Positions 1-11,782 of a stretch of DNA of 64,000 bases are shown piece after piece. The stretch is from Collybiopsis luxurians FD-317 M1 (lineage: Eukaryota; Basidiomycota; Agaricomycetes; Agaricales; Omphalotaceae). The translations under genes were made by a program, and so were the position numbers. The notes below the pieces were generated by a model. The model made no database searches. It saw nothing but the letters and a program-made list of their open reading frames with translations, and was not told the origin of the DNA. The DNA is taken from NCBI GenBank assembly GCA_000827265.1, contig KN834756.1, positions 88,431 through 152,430 of the forward strand, given 5' to 3'. Numbering within the stretch: the stretch's first letter is position 1; each line of letters begins with the position of its first letter.

Positions 1-504
1 ACGTTCTTATACGCCCATCAGCGGCTTCTCGTAGCAGCAATGAATGATGCACGTTGGCGTAAAGCCATCAGCGAACTGTTCAGAGTATTATTGCCTGGAG
101 GATGGGTAGAGCTGGTCGAAACTGAAGCAAAGGATTTTCGCTTTGCCGTCGGCCCATATTCGGAGAAACTGACATCCTTGATAAAGTCGATGTATGCGGA
201 AAAGGGGGTCATCGGTAACCTGGGTGCATATCTTCCTCCCCTTATGGAGGAAGCGGGTTTCGTAAATGTGCGGTGCGAGGCTCGACATCTGCCCATTGGG
301 GAATCAGTCGAGAATGGATATCTCAGCGAGGAATGGCGGGATCTTTGGAAAGGTATGAAACAGCCGTTCCTGGAAGGAGGAGGCTATGGCTATGTGGAAA
401 CAGAAGAAGAAATTGATGAAATGTTGGAGAGATCAACCTTGGAGTGGAATAATTTGAATGAGGCAAGCTGTACCTTCTACACAATTTTAGCTAGGAAACC
501 TTGA
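1..504 (+). CDS. SAM-dependent methyltransferase, copy 1 (5' partial)
   Basis: Frame 1 is open from the first base of the window to a TGA at 502-504, so this is the 3' part of a gene whose start lies outside. It matches residue for residue the last exon of three complete paralogues at 16.9, 23.8 and 25.6 kb: the AHQRFL stretch, the GGWVELVE block (post-motif II of class I methyltransferases) and the C-terminal FYTILARKP. The glycine-rich SAM loop is not in the window. The family transfers a methyl group from SAM; the substrate cannot be told from sequence. There are no internal stops, so it may be functional. Confidence 0.85.
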   Translation, partial: TFLYAHQRLLVAAMNDARWRKAISELFRVLLPGGWVELVETEAKDFRFAVGPYSEKLTSLIKSMYAEKGVIGNLGAYLPPLMEEAGFVNVRCEARHLPIGESVENGYLSEEWRDLWKGMKQPFLEGGGYGYVETEEEIDEMLERSTLEWNNLNEASCTFYTILARKP

Positions 505-1814
505 GCTGTTTGGCACATTTCTATTTATCAATTTTTTTGTGTCCGAATAATTTTGCCCATACCTTGCGCGGCATTTTAACTAGTCTTTCAAGTTGTAAGC
601 ACTGCTAAATTATCCGAGGGCAGTGACTAGCCCCACAAATGACCCGGGAGAGCCAGCTGGGGAATGAATCGTCTTGCATTTAATTGACTTCCATCCACTG
701 GATGAGATTTCCTATTTGGATGCTGTCCGAGATTCCGGGGCATCGAAGTGGCATTTGCTCAATCAAAACGGTTGCTCAAGCCAAATTACCGTTCCCAATC
801 GGAATAATGACTGATGGACAGATGAGTCTATGCATGCCCGTATTCACACCCTACATCGTATAACCACATAAATGCAGCGACGGATTGATGACCTGCTGCA
901 CTAATTCTTGAAGTCTTTTGCTGAGTCGCGACCTCATCAAGTGCCTGGCATTGATCCTGGTTTCCAGACAATGAACGAGGCTGGTAGATAAACTCATTCA
1001 TTCATCCCGCATCATGCCTTGTTCCGAAGAAAATAGGACGAGCATGAGCATCAATGCTATACTCCGAAACAATTCTTCTCGCAGCTGATAGGTCCCAACA
1101 TTGAAGCCAGTTGACAAGGTACATATCTCCAATCGAGATGGCCTTTCACCGAAATCTTTCACTTGCACTGCAGGATATAAAAACCACGAGATCGTAGCAA
1201 GTTCCAAGATCTGATATATTATCTTGACTCTCAGGTACTTGATGGCAGGGGAGGAAACAGAACATACCGGTGATTATCTCAGAGACGTACATACTTATCT
1301 TAGAAGGACTGCCTTCATCATTTCTAGTACGACTCTGCATTCTTGAGACTGAGTACTGGGTTTCAATTAAGCTTGCACCTTGGCTGCCTGGGAGCCGGTA
1401 TACTTATGTAGTTGACATTAACCTTAACAGCCACCAATATTCATTAGAATCATGCTTCCAGTGACCATTCCAAGGAAAAGACAGTATGTATATGATCGAG
1501 ATGAATGCAGTCGATACAAAGATTGTACTATATGGGATAGTGATGAGCGGTGGAGATGATTAAGAGACATAACGATGAGGAAGAATGGAAACGTAATTCC
1601 ATAAATGAGGTATCATTGTATCCCGGCAGTGGGGCAGAGCTCATAATCAAGAGGAGCCATTAAAGTACGAAAAGCCTGGCGGATGAAGCGGCGTCATGAA
1701 GATGTAAGGGGATGAAGATGTAAGGGGATATATCAATGCGGGGGTAAAAGAAAAAAAAAAAAAGTCCAATTCTAAACGGAACTGCGCACGACGGTAGAGG
1801 TGAAACTCGTAAGA
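505..1814. other. Gene-poor spacer, 1.3 kb
   Basis: Between the methyltransferase stop and the YKT6 stop. Only short unsupported ORFs in all frames; no domain, repeat or RNA gene recognised. A short A-rich tract lies near 1750-1763. Confidence 0.5.
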
Positions 1815-2606
1815 TTACATGATGACGCAGCAAGAGTTTTGCTATAGGATATGATTTCAGAATCAAGCATGGTAACATAAAATAGCGGCAGTCAAACCTT
1901 CTTCGCGGTCTTGTAGAACATCTTGCTCTGGGCGGACAGCGCGTTTGATCGGTCAACAAGATTGTCGAGTTTTTCACCTCGTTCCAGGACCGACTCAATT
2001 GTCTTGTGCTAGACATTCGAAACGGAGTTAGGATACGTACGGGCATGGCAGCCGACAGGTAAATATCCGAGCTCGTCTACTCACCAAGATAATCTTAGTC
2101 TCATCAAGCTCCCGCTGCACACGCATAATGGTATCCGCCTGCTGTGGATCTTGATATTTCGACACATATGTCTGAATATCTGGGAAGCTGATCGCTGAAG
2201 GGTTGCTGAACGACGATTGGGGTACTTTGGTAATGAAGTCGTCTAGGACTTTGGTGAGGATAGAAAATGCGGGTCTGACGGGGTACTCTTGGTCTGTGAT
2301 GATGACAGCTGGAGAAGCTGTTAGTCAAGACGAATAACGACGTTCAGAAGTTCCAGAGAACTCACCAGCCAACTGTTCCGCTCCGCCTCGATTGTACACA
2401 TGGGCGGTATAGTTATTCTCCTGAACACTCTGCCTCTGTCCTTGAGCCGTTCTTTCCGCAACAGTTCTCGAGAAAAAGGACATAAATTCTCCTACGGATC
2501 CTCTCTGGTAGAATGAAAACTGCGATAGATCAGTTGCATAGACGAGGACGGTTGAAGGTTGAGAAGGCGGGGCGAGCATGACGGAGATAGAGTAGACTTT
2601 GACCAT
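1815..2606 (-). CDS. YKT6: v-SNARE YKT6, copy 1
   Basis: Four exons: 2366-2606, 2085-2308, 1898-2008 and 1815-1841, joining in phase to 200 residues, the usual YKT6 length. The N-terminal longin domain has the family block [26 protein letters not shown] coiled coil follows ([13 protein letters not shown] through [14 protein letters not shown]) with the central arginine of an R-SNARE. The last exon codes only QNSCCVIM, ending in the CCxxM box for palmitoylation and farnesylation that anchors YKT6 in place of a membrane span. YKT6 acts in ER-Golgi, vacuolar and autophagosome fusion. A second intact copy lies at 13.5-14.4 kb. A secreted-protein pseudogene lies divergently upstream. Confidence 0.95.
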
Positions 2607-3509
2607 ACTGAATTATGCAAGGGGGTTTACAGATGGAGTCGGCAGGAAGAAGGTTGATGCTAAGAAGCGTTGGCATTCGGCGCTGGCATCTGGCGCTGGA
2701 GCGCTTGCTAATTGCTGACTCAGCATCGGTCGTCATCGGCGGTTTGATCTCTGGTTTCTGGCAATGTTGTCTAACCTCCACAAACTTCGACTCGGTGTCT
2801 GGCATTTCTTCCTCCGGAAGCTGCTAGGATTTTTTCTTAGGCTCATTTGCCGCAAAATCGCGACCGTCAATATTTTTTTGTTCCTACAGTGAAGTCGAGA
2901 GAACCTAGTTTCTTCACGCCGGTCTGTATTGTAACGGACCATCATCCGGTCAAAGCGTCCGCTCGTTAACTGTGTCAGCGCCTCCGGAGACCGCTGTGCG
3001 ATCTACCTAGTCTCTACTCTCGAAACTCTTTTCGAACTTGTCAGCAGATAGTAGGACAGGATACCCGTTGACCACTCATCATACATAGACACGAGCATCT
3101 CATGATAAATAATTGGAACCTTGAGCTTCGGAAAATGCCTCGTAGGTGGGAGTGGAACATACGAGTAGAAGTTTTGATGAGTATTCCGCTGACCACTTCT
3201 TGTGGACGCCGCCGTCTCATAGCTGTTGAGTACCACAGAACGTTAGTAGCCTACTATATAATCCCTAGAGATCCAGAGAACCTACCGTTGACCACTCATT
3301 ACAGACGGGGGCATCTCGTGATAATTAGGCGACTAAGTATTGCAGAACGTCTCCAGAATATGCAGAGCCGGAAGGTTCATCTACTTTTGATACTTATTTC
3401 GATGTCAATGTCGACCAAAGCCAGAATGCACTTTCCAAGAGAGTGGCACCATCTACGAGAGTCAGTGACCGCTAAAACTTAGAGGTTAAAGATCTCAGAG
3501 ACGCACTGC
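2607..3509. promoter_or_regulatory. Shared upstream region between YKT6-1 and SSP pseudogene 1
   Basis: This divergent intergenic stretch resembles those upstream of SSP copies 3, 4 and 5. Shared pieces include a GGTCAAAGCG element near 2949, an arm around CGGAGACCG near 2984, and a block reading GTTGACCACTCAT near 3067 that occurs again near 3289. The TATA sequence seen before the intact SSP genes is absent here. A promoter role is inferred from conservation only. Confidence 0.45.
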
Positions 3510-3990
3510 TTCTATCTCACCATCGACTTCACTTCCTCGTTCATCTGCCCTCATTTCTTTGTCTTGTCATTCATTGCAACATCTGCCAACCCTGTTTGGT
3601 GGCTACTTGCAATCTCAACCCTCAATGTTTGTCACGGTATCTGTTCCGAGCGCATCCCTTGTTTGCCTTGAGTGGGGTATTGCAGCTTCCTCAGATACTG
3701 TTGCTGTCCCTGAGTCCTATTGCAGTATAGCAGCCCCAGACTGGTTCCTCTGTCAAGTTCTGGTGAGCTATATCATCAGGACATTTTTCCATCATCCTCC
3801 CCTGTACTCGTCATCTCAAGCCAGTATTCCCGATTCAATTGGGTTACTACATATTTATGGAGATATTACTACTGGGTTGACTAACACAATCAGTGACAGT
3901 GAATGAACTCTCAGCGCTGCCCACACTGCCATTTACCAGCTTGGCAACTGTGACTGCGTGAGTCCTCCATTCGATGACAATGTGTACCAA
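3510..3990 (+). pseudogene. SSP pseudogene 1 (secreted six-cysteine protein family)
   Basis: Fragments of the 178-residue SSP family are recognisable in shifting frames: SFIATSANPV near 3570, LEWGIAASSD and SIAAPDWFLCQ at about 3670-3760, VSYII near 3770, and GDITTGL near 3862. Stops, frameshifts and loss of the cysteine-rich third exon show that it is dead. Its promoter lacks the TATA box kept by the live copies. Confidence 0.8.
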
Positions 3991-4294
3991 GTACCTGCGG
4001 CTTTTTTTTTCCCCTTTTCGGGGGTACATCAAAGAGCCTGAAGATCCCTCTGCCCAAGATGCATGAGAAGTCCAATAATTGTGCAATATAGTTGTTGATA
4101 TTGAAAGGATTAGGCGAGGTGAGTTGTTCGATTTCCCGAAACCTGCATTGCATAGCGTCGAAACAAATGGGAAAATTTTTAATTTTACTGTCGGACGCAT
4201 GATTCGATGCTTGCATTATACGGCTCTAAAACAACATACAGGGAGAAGAGATCCAATACCATCAAAAGTGAACTTTATTACCAATCCCAAGCAC
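3991..4294. other. Spacer with no recognised feature
   Basis: About 300 bp between SSP pseudogene 1 and the 3' end of the DUF6533-type gene. Nothing recognised. Confidence 0.4.
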
Positions 4295-6054
4295 TCACTG
4301 AACGAACATAGCCGCGGTGCTTATGGAAGTAATCTCTTCCACGTTTTCCAGTGTATCTTCATACTCATCTTCTGATCTTGCGACTTGGCGGATATGGATG
4401 ATCAACTTGCAGCACAGGATTGAATGCATGACACGGAATGGGCTATGCATATACGAGTTTGAAAATAGGCCTTTGAGGAGGAGAAGTATTGCACAGAACT
4501 TACGTGTCTAGTATCTGAAGTTCGGGCTTCTCAAATTGAGTTATTTGGGATCCAAGTGTTAGTAGGGTTCCTAGTAAAGATTCCTAGAGAGGTCACTAAC
4601 CGGAGCATAAGCAACCATCAGGAGATTTGCCAGTGTTATTGCTACACTTTCCCGATTAATACTGACTTGCAGTTTTATGCATATAGTTAGCAGTAACTCA
4701 CGCAGTATAGCTAGGTAATAGAGGACCCCTGCTCAAATGACATCAAAAAAAGCATGGAACATTTGACTGAGCAATAAAAACCAATTAGACTTACCGTCTC
4801 GATAGAACGTCTTGATAACCTTTTCAAGGGCAGCTGATGTAAATCCATAGTTATAAACTGAAAAGTAATATTGTGGTTAAACCAAGGATGAACATCCAAG
4901 GCCATATATGCATAATATATTAGACCCACAGTTCCGGAATCCTTGCCATAAAGTCAACAAAACAATCACTGACTTCCCATAAGTATACAGAATGCTGGTT
5001 ATGCTGGGATTTGCGCACCGGTCTCACCAACCAAGAAAAAGAGGTAACTCATTATCCCGACTTTACTTTCTCCAACCAAGATGCATCCAAGAAAACCTGG
5101 CACAATCACTTCTGTATATGAAGCTGACCATTTCACAGTAGTCAAAACAGTGACAATTGCTACTGGCTTGATAGCAGAGGATGATGGATAAGCCACTGAC
5201 CGCTTGGAGTTCCCGGAAACAGAATAGATTACTTACAGTTCAACAGACAACAAGTATCGCGAGAACTTTTCGAGAGTTGTTGTACATGCTATATGTACGA
5301 AATAGTAAGATGACTTGACAGGGGAGTTAGTGATTTTTTTTTTACCCTAGGTAGGAATGACTCAACGGTCAGATAGTCCGATTCCGACTTCAGCAAACAC
5401 TAGAAAAGAACCCTTGTTATCTCAGTGGCTTTGAGATCAAAATAAAAGGCTTACGGGTACTGAAAGTAAAAGCACGGCGACATGACTATTATTTGTAACT
5501 GTGGATCAGTGGAACAAAGAGTGTTTAGAGTGCTCTGGCATACTGCATAAGACATGTGTGGATTTAATCGCTCTAGGAAAACAAGATTTGTCAATTTTCA
5601 GACGGATAGCTACAATTACAAGCATTGCGTCCTTACCTATGACAACTAAAACAGTATCAATGAATGGGGAGTAGCGAGAGTACAGGTATAAGATCTTGAC
5701 TAATCCCCATTTCGAATTCCATATATGGGTGACCTGCAGATTTCCAATTTTTGCGTCTATCTGTCCAAGGAAAAGAATGAACTGACCTCCTGGGCCAGTG
5801 AAAGGAGATAATTGTAACACTAAAGGCCAGCATATGGTGAGTGTTTCTCATTTTACTTAATGAAAGTTCACAAACCAAAAGTGTAAGCATTGAGACTGGC
5901 AACTTATGATCAAATCTACCTCTCAAAAAAGGATTAAACCCAAACACACCTTTCATGTACTGTCAAGTGTTGAACATTGAGGTTCGAGTAATACCACAAG
6001 CGGCGCACTTACTGTAACAGTCTCAGCATTAATCAGAGAAGTTATGCTAATCAT
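4295..6054 (-). CDS. DUF6533-type multi-pass membrane protein
   Basis: I recognise the N-terminal pattern of fungal DUF6533 proteins. Exons 6013-6054, 5950-5959, 5876-5919, 5787-5819 and 5637-5733 join in phase and give CYNYLLSLAQE followed by VTHIWNSKWGLVKILYLYSRY. Later family segments are visible: NNSRKVLAILVVC near 5240, PGFLGCILVG near 5090, FYRDG near 4800, and a C-terminus reading HSILCCKLIIHIRQ and ending at a TGA at 4295-4297. The family has about seven membrane spans and no assigned function. The middle exons (about 5.5-5.2 kb) could not be joined with certainty, so a break there is possible. Confidence 0.6.
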
Positions 6055-7187
6055 TTTGTCCAGCAAAATCCGGAGCAGTAAGGCAAAGTGAAGGAATGAA
6101 TGGTGGGGAAAGAAGGGTCCTTGCAAATGGACGAAAGAAAGGAAACAAGAAAAAAGAACGGTTGAAACCCAAGTAATCGATCATGGCTCAAAAGCTGATC
6201 GTGTAACAATCAAAATATGACGATCAAAGTCTTCACAGAGCGGGAAGCACGCTGTTCATCAAGATGGTAGTGTAAACTTTAAGCTGGGATAGTCACACTT
6301 TAGACCCCGAATAGCCCGTCCTAGCCTCAAAACACAAGATTCACCAAATACTCATCTTGATGAAAGATGAAAGATTGTTAAAGCACGTCTGGGTCAAAAT
6401 TTCCTAAATTAGATTGTTGGCTGCAATGAATCGGGTACCAAGGTAGGAATATATCGAAAGTAATAATTTATCTTGTAGCAAGCATTTTTCAATGAACGAC
6501 CTTTTATAAGACTGCAAATGATTGCCGTGCATAATCTTTGAGCTTTTTTTAGCCTCGAGTGGTACTTAGTCAAGATCTTCCCGCAAGTCAAGATCTACAG
6601 AAGGCTCACCCAAAACAAACCAAACTCCACATGCTGTGTCTTCACTTTCAAGTGTGCCTCAGTAAAACTTAACAGCGCTTGGTACTCCATCGGCAAACTT
6701 TACATCTCACTTCGACACTCCCTTAAGGACCTTTTTGAATCAGACTGAATGCTTGTTCAATTTAGCTGAACAGACATGATGAGTGTGGGGAGGACAAGAC
6801 CGATTTGAGAGTAACGTCAAGGCAGAGACTCAAAATTGGTGGCAGAGCGAGTTTGGATGACAGCGGAAGAATGAATGAACTGTCTTTTAGTCGATGCATC
6901 GGTCATATTTGAATATTCATATAAGAATATGTACAGAAAGTTAACTCATGAGGAGGAGAGCAGGAACCAAAAATTCATTCTGCCCCAAAGCCTATCCAAA
7001 GCCAAAATCAAAGAACCCATGAGTGCGACATTGGAGCCATGAAGTTCCTTACTACTAGTGCTGATCAAGTACCCATCCCAATTGAGACTGCAAAGTTCAA
7101 AAAGTCTAGAGGTATTTAGTAGTAATTAATGGGGAACACAGTTGGAATTCCAAAGAAGCCTACTAGTTCTTGTTGAAGTATAACATA
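6055..7187. repeat. Paralogue of the YKT6-2 downstream flank
   Basis: From about 6600 to 7190 this sequence is a diverged copy of 13.09-13.48 kb, the region downstream of YKT6-2. Both carry a stretch like CTGTGTCTTCACTTTCAAG and a CCCTATCCAAAGCC-like motif. It is the flank of the YKT6 pseudogene that follows. No gene recognised. Confidence 0.65.
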
Positions 7188-8112
7188 CTACATCACAATG
7201 CAGCAAGCATTTTGCTATAGCCCAGAGGCAATTGGCAGGGAGGGGAGGGGAGAGTGTGTGAAAGGGGGGAGAATTCAGGACGGCCGCACAGAGCAACGAG
7301 ACAAGCAAACAGAAATTAAAATGCCAGAACCCAACTAAGCTCAGTGTTGCCGCGGTTCGGTTCGGTCCGCGAACCTGGCCTTTTTGCTGAACCTTGAACC
7401 TGAACCCCAGGTCCGGTTCATAAATTCTTGAACCTCGAACCTCAGGTTCAGGTTTGGGTTTGGACCCGGTTCACCAGGTTCGAACCTCTAACAAAGCAAC
7501 AATTTTTTCTTTGTATTTTTTCCTCAAAAATTACATCTATAAGCAGTTTTTTTTCTGTATTAGTCTAGGATTACTGAAGGATGTAGTCAGAAATAGCTGC
7601 AGAGTCCACAAAATACCAGATGACATCATCATCATGTGACATCATGGTCACATTTTGTGCAGAAGCTGGTCAATTGTAGGCAGCACTGCCAGCAACTGTT
7701 GGAGTAGAACAGAATTTCACCTTAAAATTGGTTTTTGGTACAGAGGGAGCTGAAAATATGTTAAAATTTTCAGAATTACTGACCTTCCGGCATCCCTTAG
7801 GGATTGGAGGTTCAGGAGGTTCAGGTCCGGTTCACAGGTTCGGAGACTTGCTGAACCTCAAACCGCACCTCAAGGTTCGGTCCAGGAGTTTTCCCAAACC
7901 GGACCTGAACCTGAGGTCCGGTTCAGGTTCGGACCGGGTTCACCAGGTTCACGGACCGGACCGCGGCAATACTGACTAAGATGCATTATACTTGAACTCA
8001 CCTTATTTGCAGTCTAATAAAACATCTTAGTTTGAGCAGACAATGCTGCCGATTGGTCAACCAGATTTTCGAGCTTTTCACCTCGCTCTAGGACAGATTC
8101 AATAGTTTTGTG
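7188..8112 (-). pseudogene. YKT6 pseudogene (exons 3 and 4 only)
   Basis: An exon-3-like block (8002-8112) reads [20 protein letters not shown] but has a TAG in the KMFYK(TAK) region. An exon-4-like block (7188-7214) still reads QNACCIVM plus stop. Exons 1 and 2 are missing; the sequence runs instead into SSP pseudogene 2's upstream region. The intron between the two blocks carries a 633 bp MITE. Closest in the window to YKT6-2. Confidence 0.85.
7342..7974. mobile_element. hAT-like MITE (non-autonomous, about 633 bp)
   Basis: The ends are inverted copies: CAGTGTTGCCGCGG at the left, and CCGCGGCAATACTG at the right, whose complement is CAGTATTGCCGCGG. Similarity continues inward for about 30 bp. 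The flanks are ACTAAGCT (7334-7341) and ACTAAGAT (7975-7982), an 8 bp target duplication with one mismatch, as expected for hAT elements. The paralogous YKT6-2 intron near 13.62 kb lacks the element and serves as an empty site. The interior is built from many GGTTCAGGTTC-like repeats in both orientations and has no transposase ORF. Confidence 0.85.
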
Positions 8113-8475
8113 CTAGTTAATAAGGTAACGAGTATTTGAGAACAGGAACAGAATCGGTACGCATATGTATATTCGTGGCAAGAGAGAGAACTTCAATCTT
8201 CTCGTGGCCAAATATAGTGCAAAAGCCCCGATGGGTCCCCCGCTAATCATTCACTATAGTCGCGAGCATCTGGGCTACTCAGAATCGGAAAACGTCTTCG
8301 ACGATCCATTTATTTTCTGACATCGTGATGTCGATTCTAGCTCTTACCAGGTCCGCGCTTCTTAAGGGATTAACACCATTTACGAGAGATTGTGACCGTT
8401 GAAGGCAAGTATAAAAGCCTCAGAGATACCACTCCTTTTACCTCACTATCGACTCCATTCGATTCTTTCCTCATC
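8113..8475 (+). promoter_or_regulatory. Upstream region of SSP pseudogene 2 with TATA box
   Basis: TATAAAAG at 8410-8417 is followed by the GCCTCAGAG context seen in the intact SSP promoters. It lies about 66 bp before the position of the lost start codon. The gene body is dead, so activity is doubtful. Confidence 0.6.
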
Positions 8476-9127
8476 ATCTTCAAGACTCTTGCTTTCGTCT
8501 CCTTGGCCCTGTCATTCATCGGAGCATCCAGTGCTAACCCTGTTCGATGCGATACTTGCAACCCAAATCCTTAGGGCCGGCCAGTATCCATTCAGAGCAC
8601 ATCCCTTGCTGTGCTTTAGTGGGGTCTCGCAGCTCCCAGGGATCTTGACAGCGTTGTCATTGGCAAGTCTTATCGCGGTCTAGCCGCGCCAGATTGGTTC
8701 GTTCGTCAAAGCGGCCATTTTCCAACTAACTATATCATCGTGTATTTTTTTTCATTATCATCGATACTCTACTTGTTGTCTTAAGCATTATATCTATATT
8801 TATAGAGATATTACTTCTGGGTTAGCTGTCACGATTAATGGCAGCGAATTGACTCTCAACCCTGTTAGCAATACCATTTTCCAACTGTAAGTTTTGTTGC
8901 GCTACATCGAGTGCCTCTGACTTATTATTTGTCTGTGTAACCAAGTTTTTGACATCAACTGCGACAATTGCGGCACTGATGTTTCTCCGGGGAGTATTAT
9001 CGGTTCTGGATGCACCACTAGTCCCCACAATTTCTCCTCCTGTATCAGCATTGGACCGACCGCTCGAGATCTCTTGCGAAACTCGGGCTGCTCACAAGCT
9101 AACGAAGTATACACAATTTTGACGTAG
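8476..9127 (+). pseudogene. SSP pseudogene 2
   Basis: All three exons of the secreted six-cysteine family are recognisable. The start is ATC at 8476-8478 where the live copies have ATG. TAG stops occur at 8572-8574 (CAG in the live copies) and near 8617. The third exon is still open, reading NQVFDIN through to SQANEVYTILT with all its cysteines, and stops at 9125-9127. An upstream in-frame ATG at 8392 gives only a truncated product. Confidence 0.88.
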
Positions 9128-9539
9128 ACAGACTGGTGATAATGGTCTGGATACCGTAGATAGTTCCTTTTAATTCAGTACGCCTGTCGTAATACGGCAG
9201 ATTCAGGCATTTTGATTTGAGCAAGAATTTAATCAGGGATGAAAAAAGCATGAGATTACGCGCTTTTGCGGCATCCTCGGTTGTGACACTCGCATGCGCA
9301 GTGGCTAAGACCATTAACTAAGTATACCAAGAGGGCACAATTATCCAGTGCCAAATTTAGGGAAAATTTAAGTGTGTAAGTATTTGTTTATGAGATTTGT
9401 GTGAGGCTGTAGAACATAGATTTATCATAGGAACCTTACATGAGTCATGAATCCAGCAGGAAGAAGTTTCAACCAACATCAAGCAAAGCGCTATTTAAGA
9501 AAGTGGACTACTTACACCAATGTACAATGAGAATATTAC
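9128..9539. other. Spacer with no recognised feature
   Basis: Between SSP pseudogene 2 and the P450 stop codon. No ORF, repeat or motif recognised. Confidence 0.4.
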
Positions 9540-11782
9540 TTAACTTTGTTTTACTTCTAATGCTGCCTGCACATCTTTCGAACGGGGAATAAAACGACAT
9601 TTGAAGGGAAGAGGACGATTGAATAAAGTAGGTCCTGAATACCATACTTCCTTTGGCGGTATCTCCTTCCCGTCTTCGTCGAGCCCTGGGGCGATGGTAT
9701 AGCAAGTGAGAATCGAGGATACTGCGATCCACAGCGACGCCAGTGCAATGTGTTTGCCGGCCTGTTTTCATGCACGTCACTTGCGAGTCGACTTCGAAGA
9801 AGGGATATTAGAACACTCACGCAAGCACGTATCCCGAATCCAAATGCGGCTGAAGAAGGGTCTTTTACTGTAGGATCGAGATTCCCATTCTTGTCAAGAA
9901 AGCGCGAGGGATTGAATAAGTGTGGCTCAGGATAGTCTTCTTCATTATGTAAAATCGACCTGAATAGATATATGTTAGAATTGAATGACGACCTCGAGTA
10001 AGTTTGCTAGATAGTCACCAGACGTTAGCCATAACTATTGACCCTTTAGGTATAAAATATCCTTTGTAGGTGTCATCTTCAGTGCTTAAATGCGGGAATG
10101 CTATTTTTTTAAAATTCCGTACATCGTGAATCAGAGGAAAAGGCAAAGAAATTGTTCAGGTACGTACCCATGGGCGTAACAGGCTGATAACGAATTATTT
10201 CTCGTATTATAGCCACAATATATGGAAGAGTCGCTTCATCATTGAAAGTTGGCAATTCACCTGGGGCTAAAACTTTGTCCAATTCACGCTGAGCTCTGGC
10301 CTGGACTTCTGGATACATGAGCATTGTCAGGAGGAATGCTCCAAGTACTGCCACTGTCTTTGGTGTTCAATTGTCAGTAAGTAAATAAATGGAATGAAAG
10401 CTGTCACTACCGTATCGGTACCACCTGGGCAAAGTAATATCCCTATCAGTGGCGAGCCATCATGATGGGAACACTTAAAATTTGTTCACCTCCATAAGCC
10501 ATGACAGAAACGGTTTTTACAAGTTCTTCTTGTTGTTCTACGTCTTTGGCAGGATCTATCTGCTGGAGTGCAGATGATGCAAGACAGGGTGTCACAGTAC
10601 CCAAAGCCTGATAATAGTCATGTCTGGCTAAAAATGAGATCATCAAGGTTTTATAGACGACTCACCATTCGTTCCTTTGTTACGCTGAAGGGTTCCTCAG
10701 TCATCCTGATGCGTAAGAGATTCCACTCCTTTGCTTTGCGTTTGAAGCTGGCCCCGGGGAACCATTCTGGTACATACTTTACTATGTTTGGGACTTGAAT
10801 ATATATGGGGGACGCTGAATAGGAAGATGAGATAGACTGACAAATAGGGAACTGGTCTACATAAAAAGCTCCGGGAGTTCCAGCGATGGCAACTGAGTCC
10901 AGTGCATCAATCGCTGTTTCGAGGAATGGTTCTGCTTCTTTTCCGGATAGACCGTAGGTAATGTCCATGATGAACACAGCCGCCCACCTAAACCCAAGTG
11001 TAGGTTTTTTTATTTTTCTTTTTTGTGAGGAAACTTAATGTCGATGTGCTCACTTATGCAAGTCTTGCACGACATCTTCAGAGTGGACGAGGATACGAAG
11101 GAGATTATGAGTGGCATTAATTTGTTTCGGACTCGAAAATAAGATGAGAAATCAGGACACGAAGTAGCAGGTGAATACTAATACATGGAAGAGACTCACT
11201 AGAACCGTTTTACATCAGACGGTGGAATAGCCTGGTTGAACATTCTTCGGTGAACCTTCCACACATTGTCATAGGGTCTACAAAGAGTTACAGACCCCCA
11301 CCTGCCCAGGTTCAAGTATTAAAAGCAATGAATTCAGGTAGCAGAAATCTCATTTCTCACCCCATAAGCTCGCCGAGCATGACAGTCCGAGGTCTGCTGG
11401 AAAATTTCGAAAACCTTTTTTCAAGGAGGTCACTGACCACTTTTGCAGAGCTGAGTACAATGATAGAAGTTCCAAAGGCAGTCAGATGGATGATGTCTGA
11501 GTCTGATTCTGAAGTTCAATAATATCCATTTCGGCAGAAGCCCAATTTTTTACCGTATTTCCGGCTTAATTCATCGTATTCAAGCCAGAGATTACCTTGG
11601 CTTGGTATACTAAACAAACTACCGACTATCGGAAGCTTTCTGGGGCCAGGAGGGAATGGAGGTTTACGAGAACTCTTCCAGCGCGTGTACATGTAGATGA
11701 CAAGGGGAAGTGGCAGAAGAATAGCAGAGTATGTCACTTTCAGCATGACAATAACAACCGGAAGCAGAAACAGATGGGACAT
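9540..11782 (-). CDS. Cytochrome P450 monooxygenase, complete
   Basis: Twelve exons join in phase to 529 residues: 11554-11782, 11361-11502, 11200-11301, 11054-11131, 10842-10987, 10666-10793, 10490-10607, 10411-10424, 10168-10357, 10019-10100, 9821-9959 and 9540-9761. The N-terminal anchor is followed by the proline-rich hinge PPFPPGPRKLP. Also present are the helix-C region (WKVHRRMF), the oxygen-binding GGTDTT, the ExxR motif (REIIR), the PERF-like FNPSRF and the haem loop FGFGIRACAG with its ligand cysteine. It resembles the OrdA-like fungal P450s; the substrate is unknown. Exon 8 is only 14 nt. No disabling change was seen, so it appears functional. It sits within the duplicated methyltransferase/SSP region. 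Confidence 0.95.

Noticed and set aside
7340..7980. tRNA-like GGTTCGAACC boxes
   Set aside because: They belong to the GGTTC-rich MITE interior; no clover leaf could be built.
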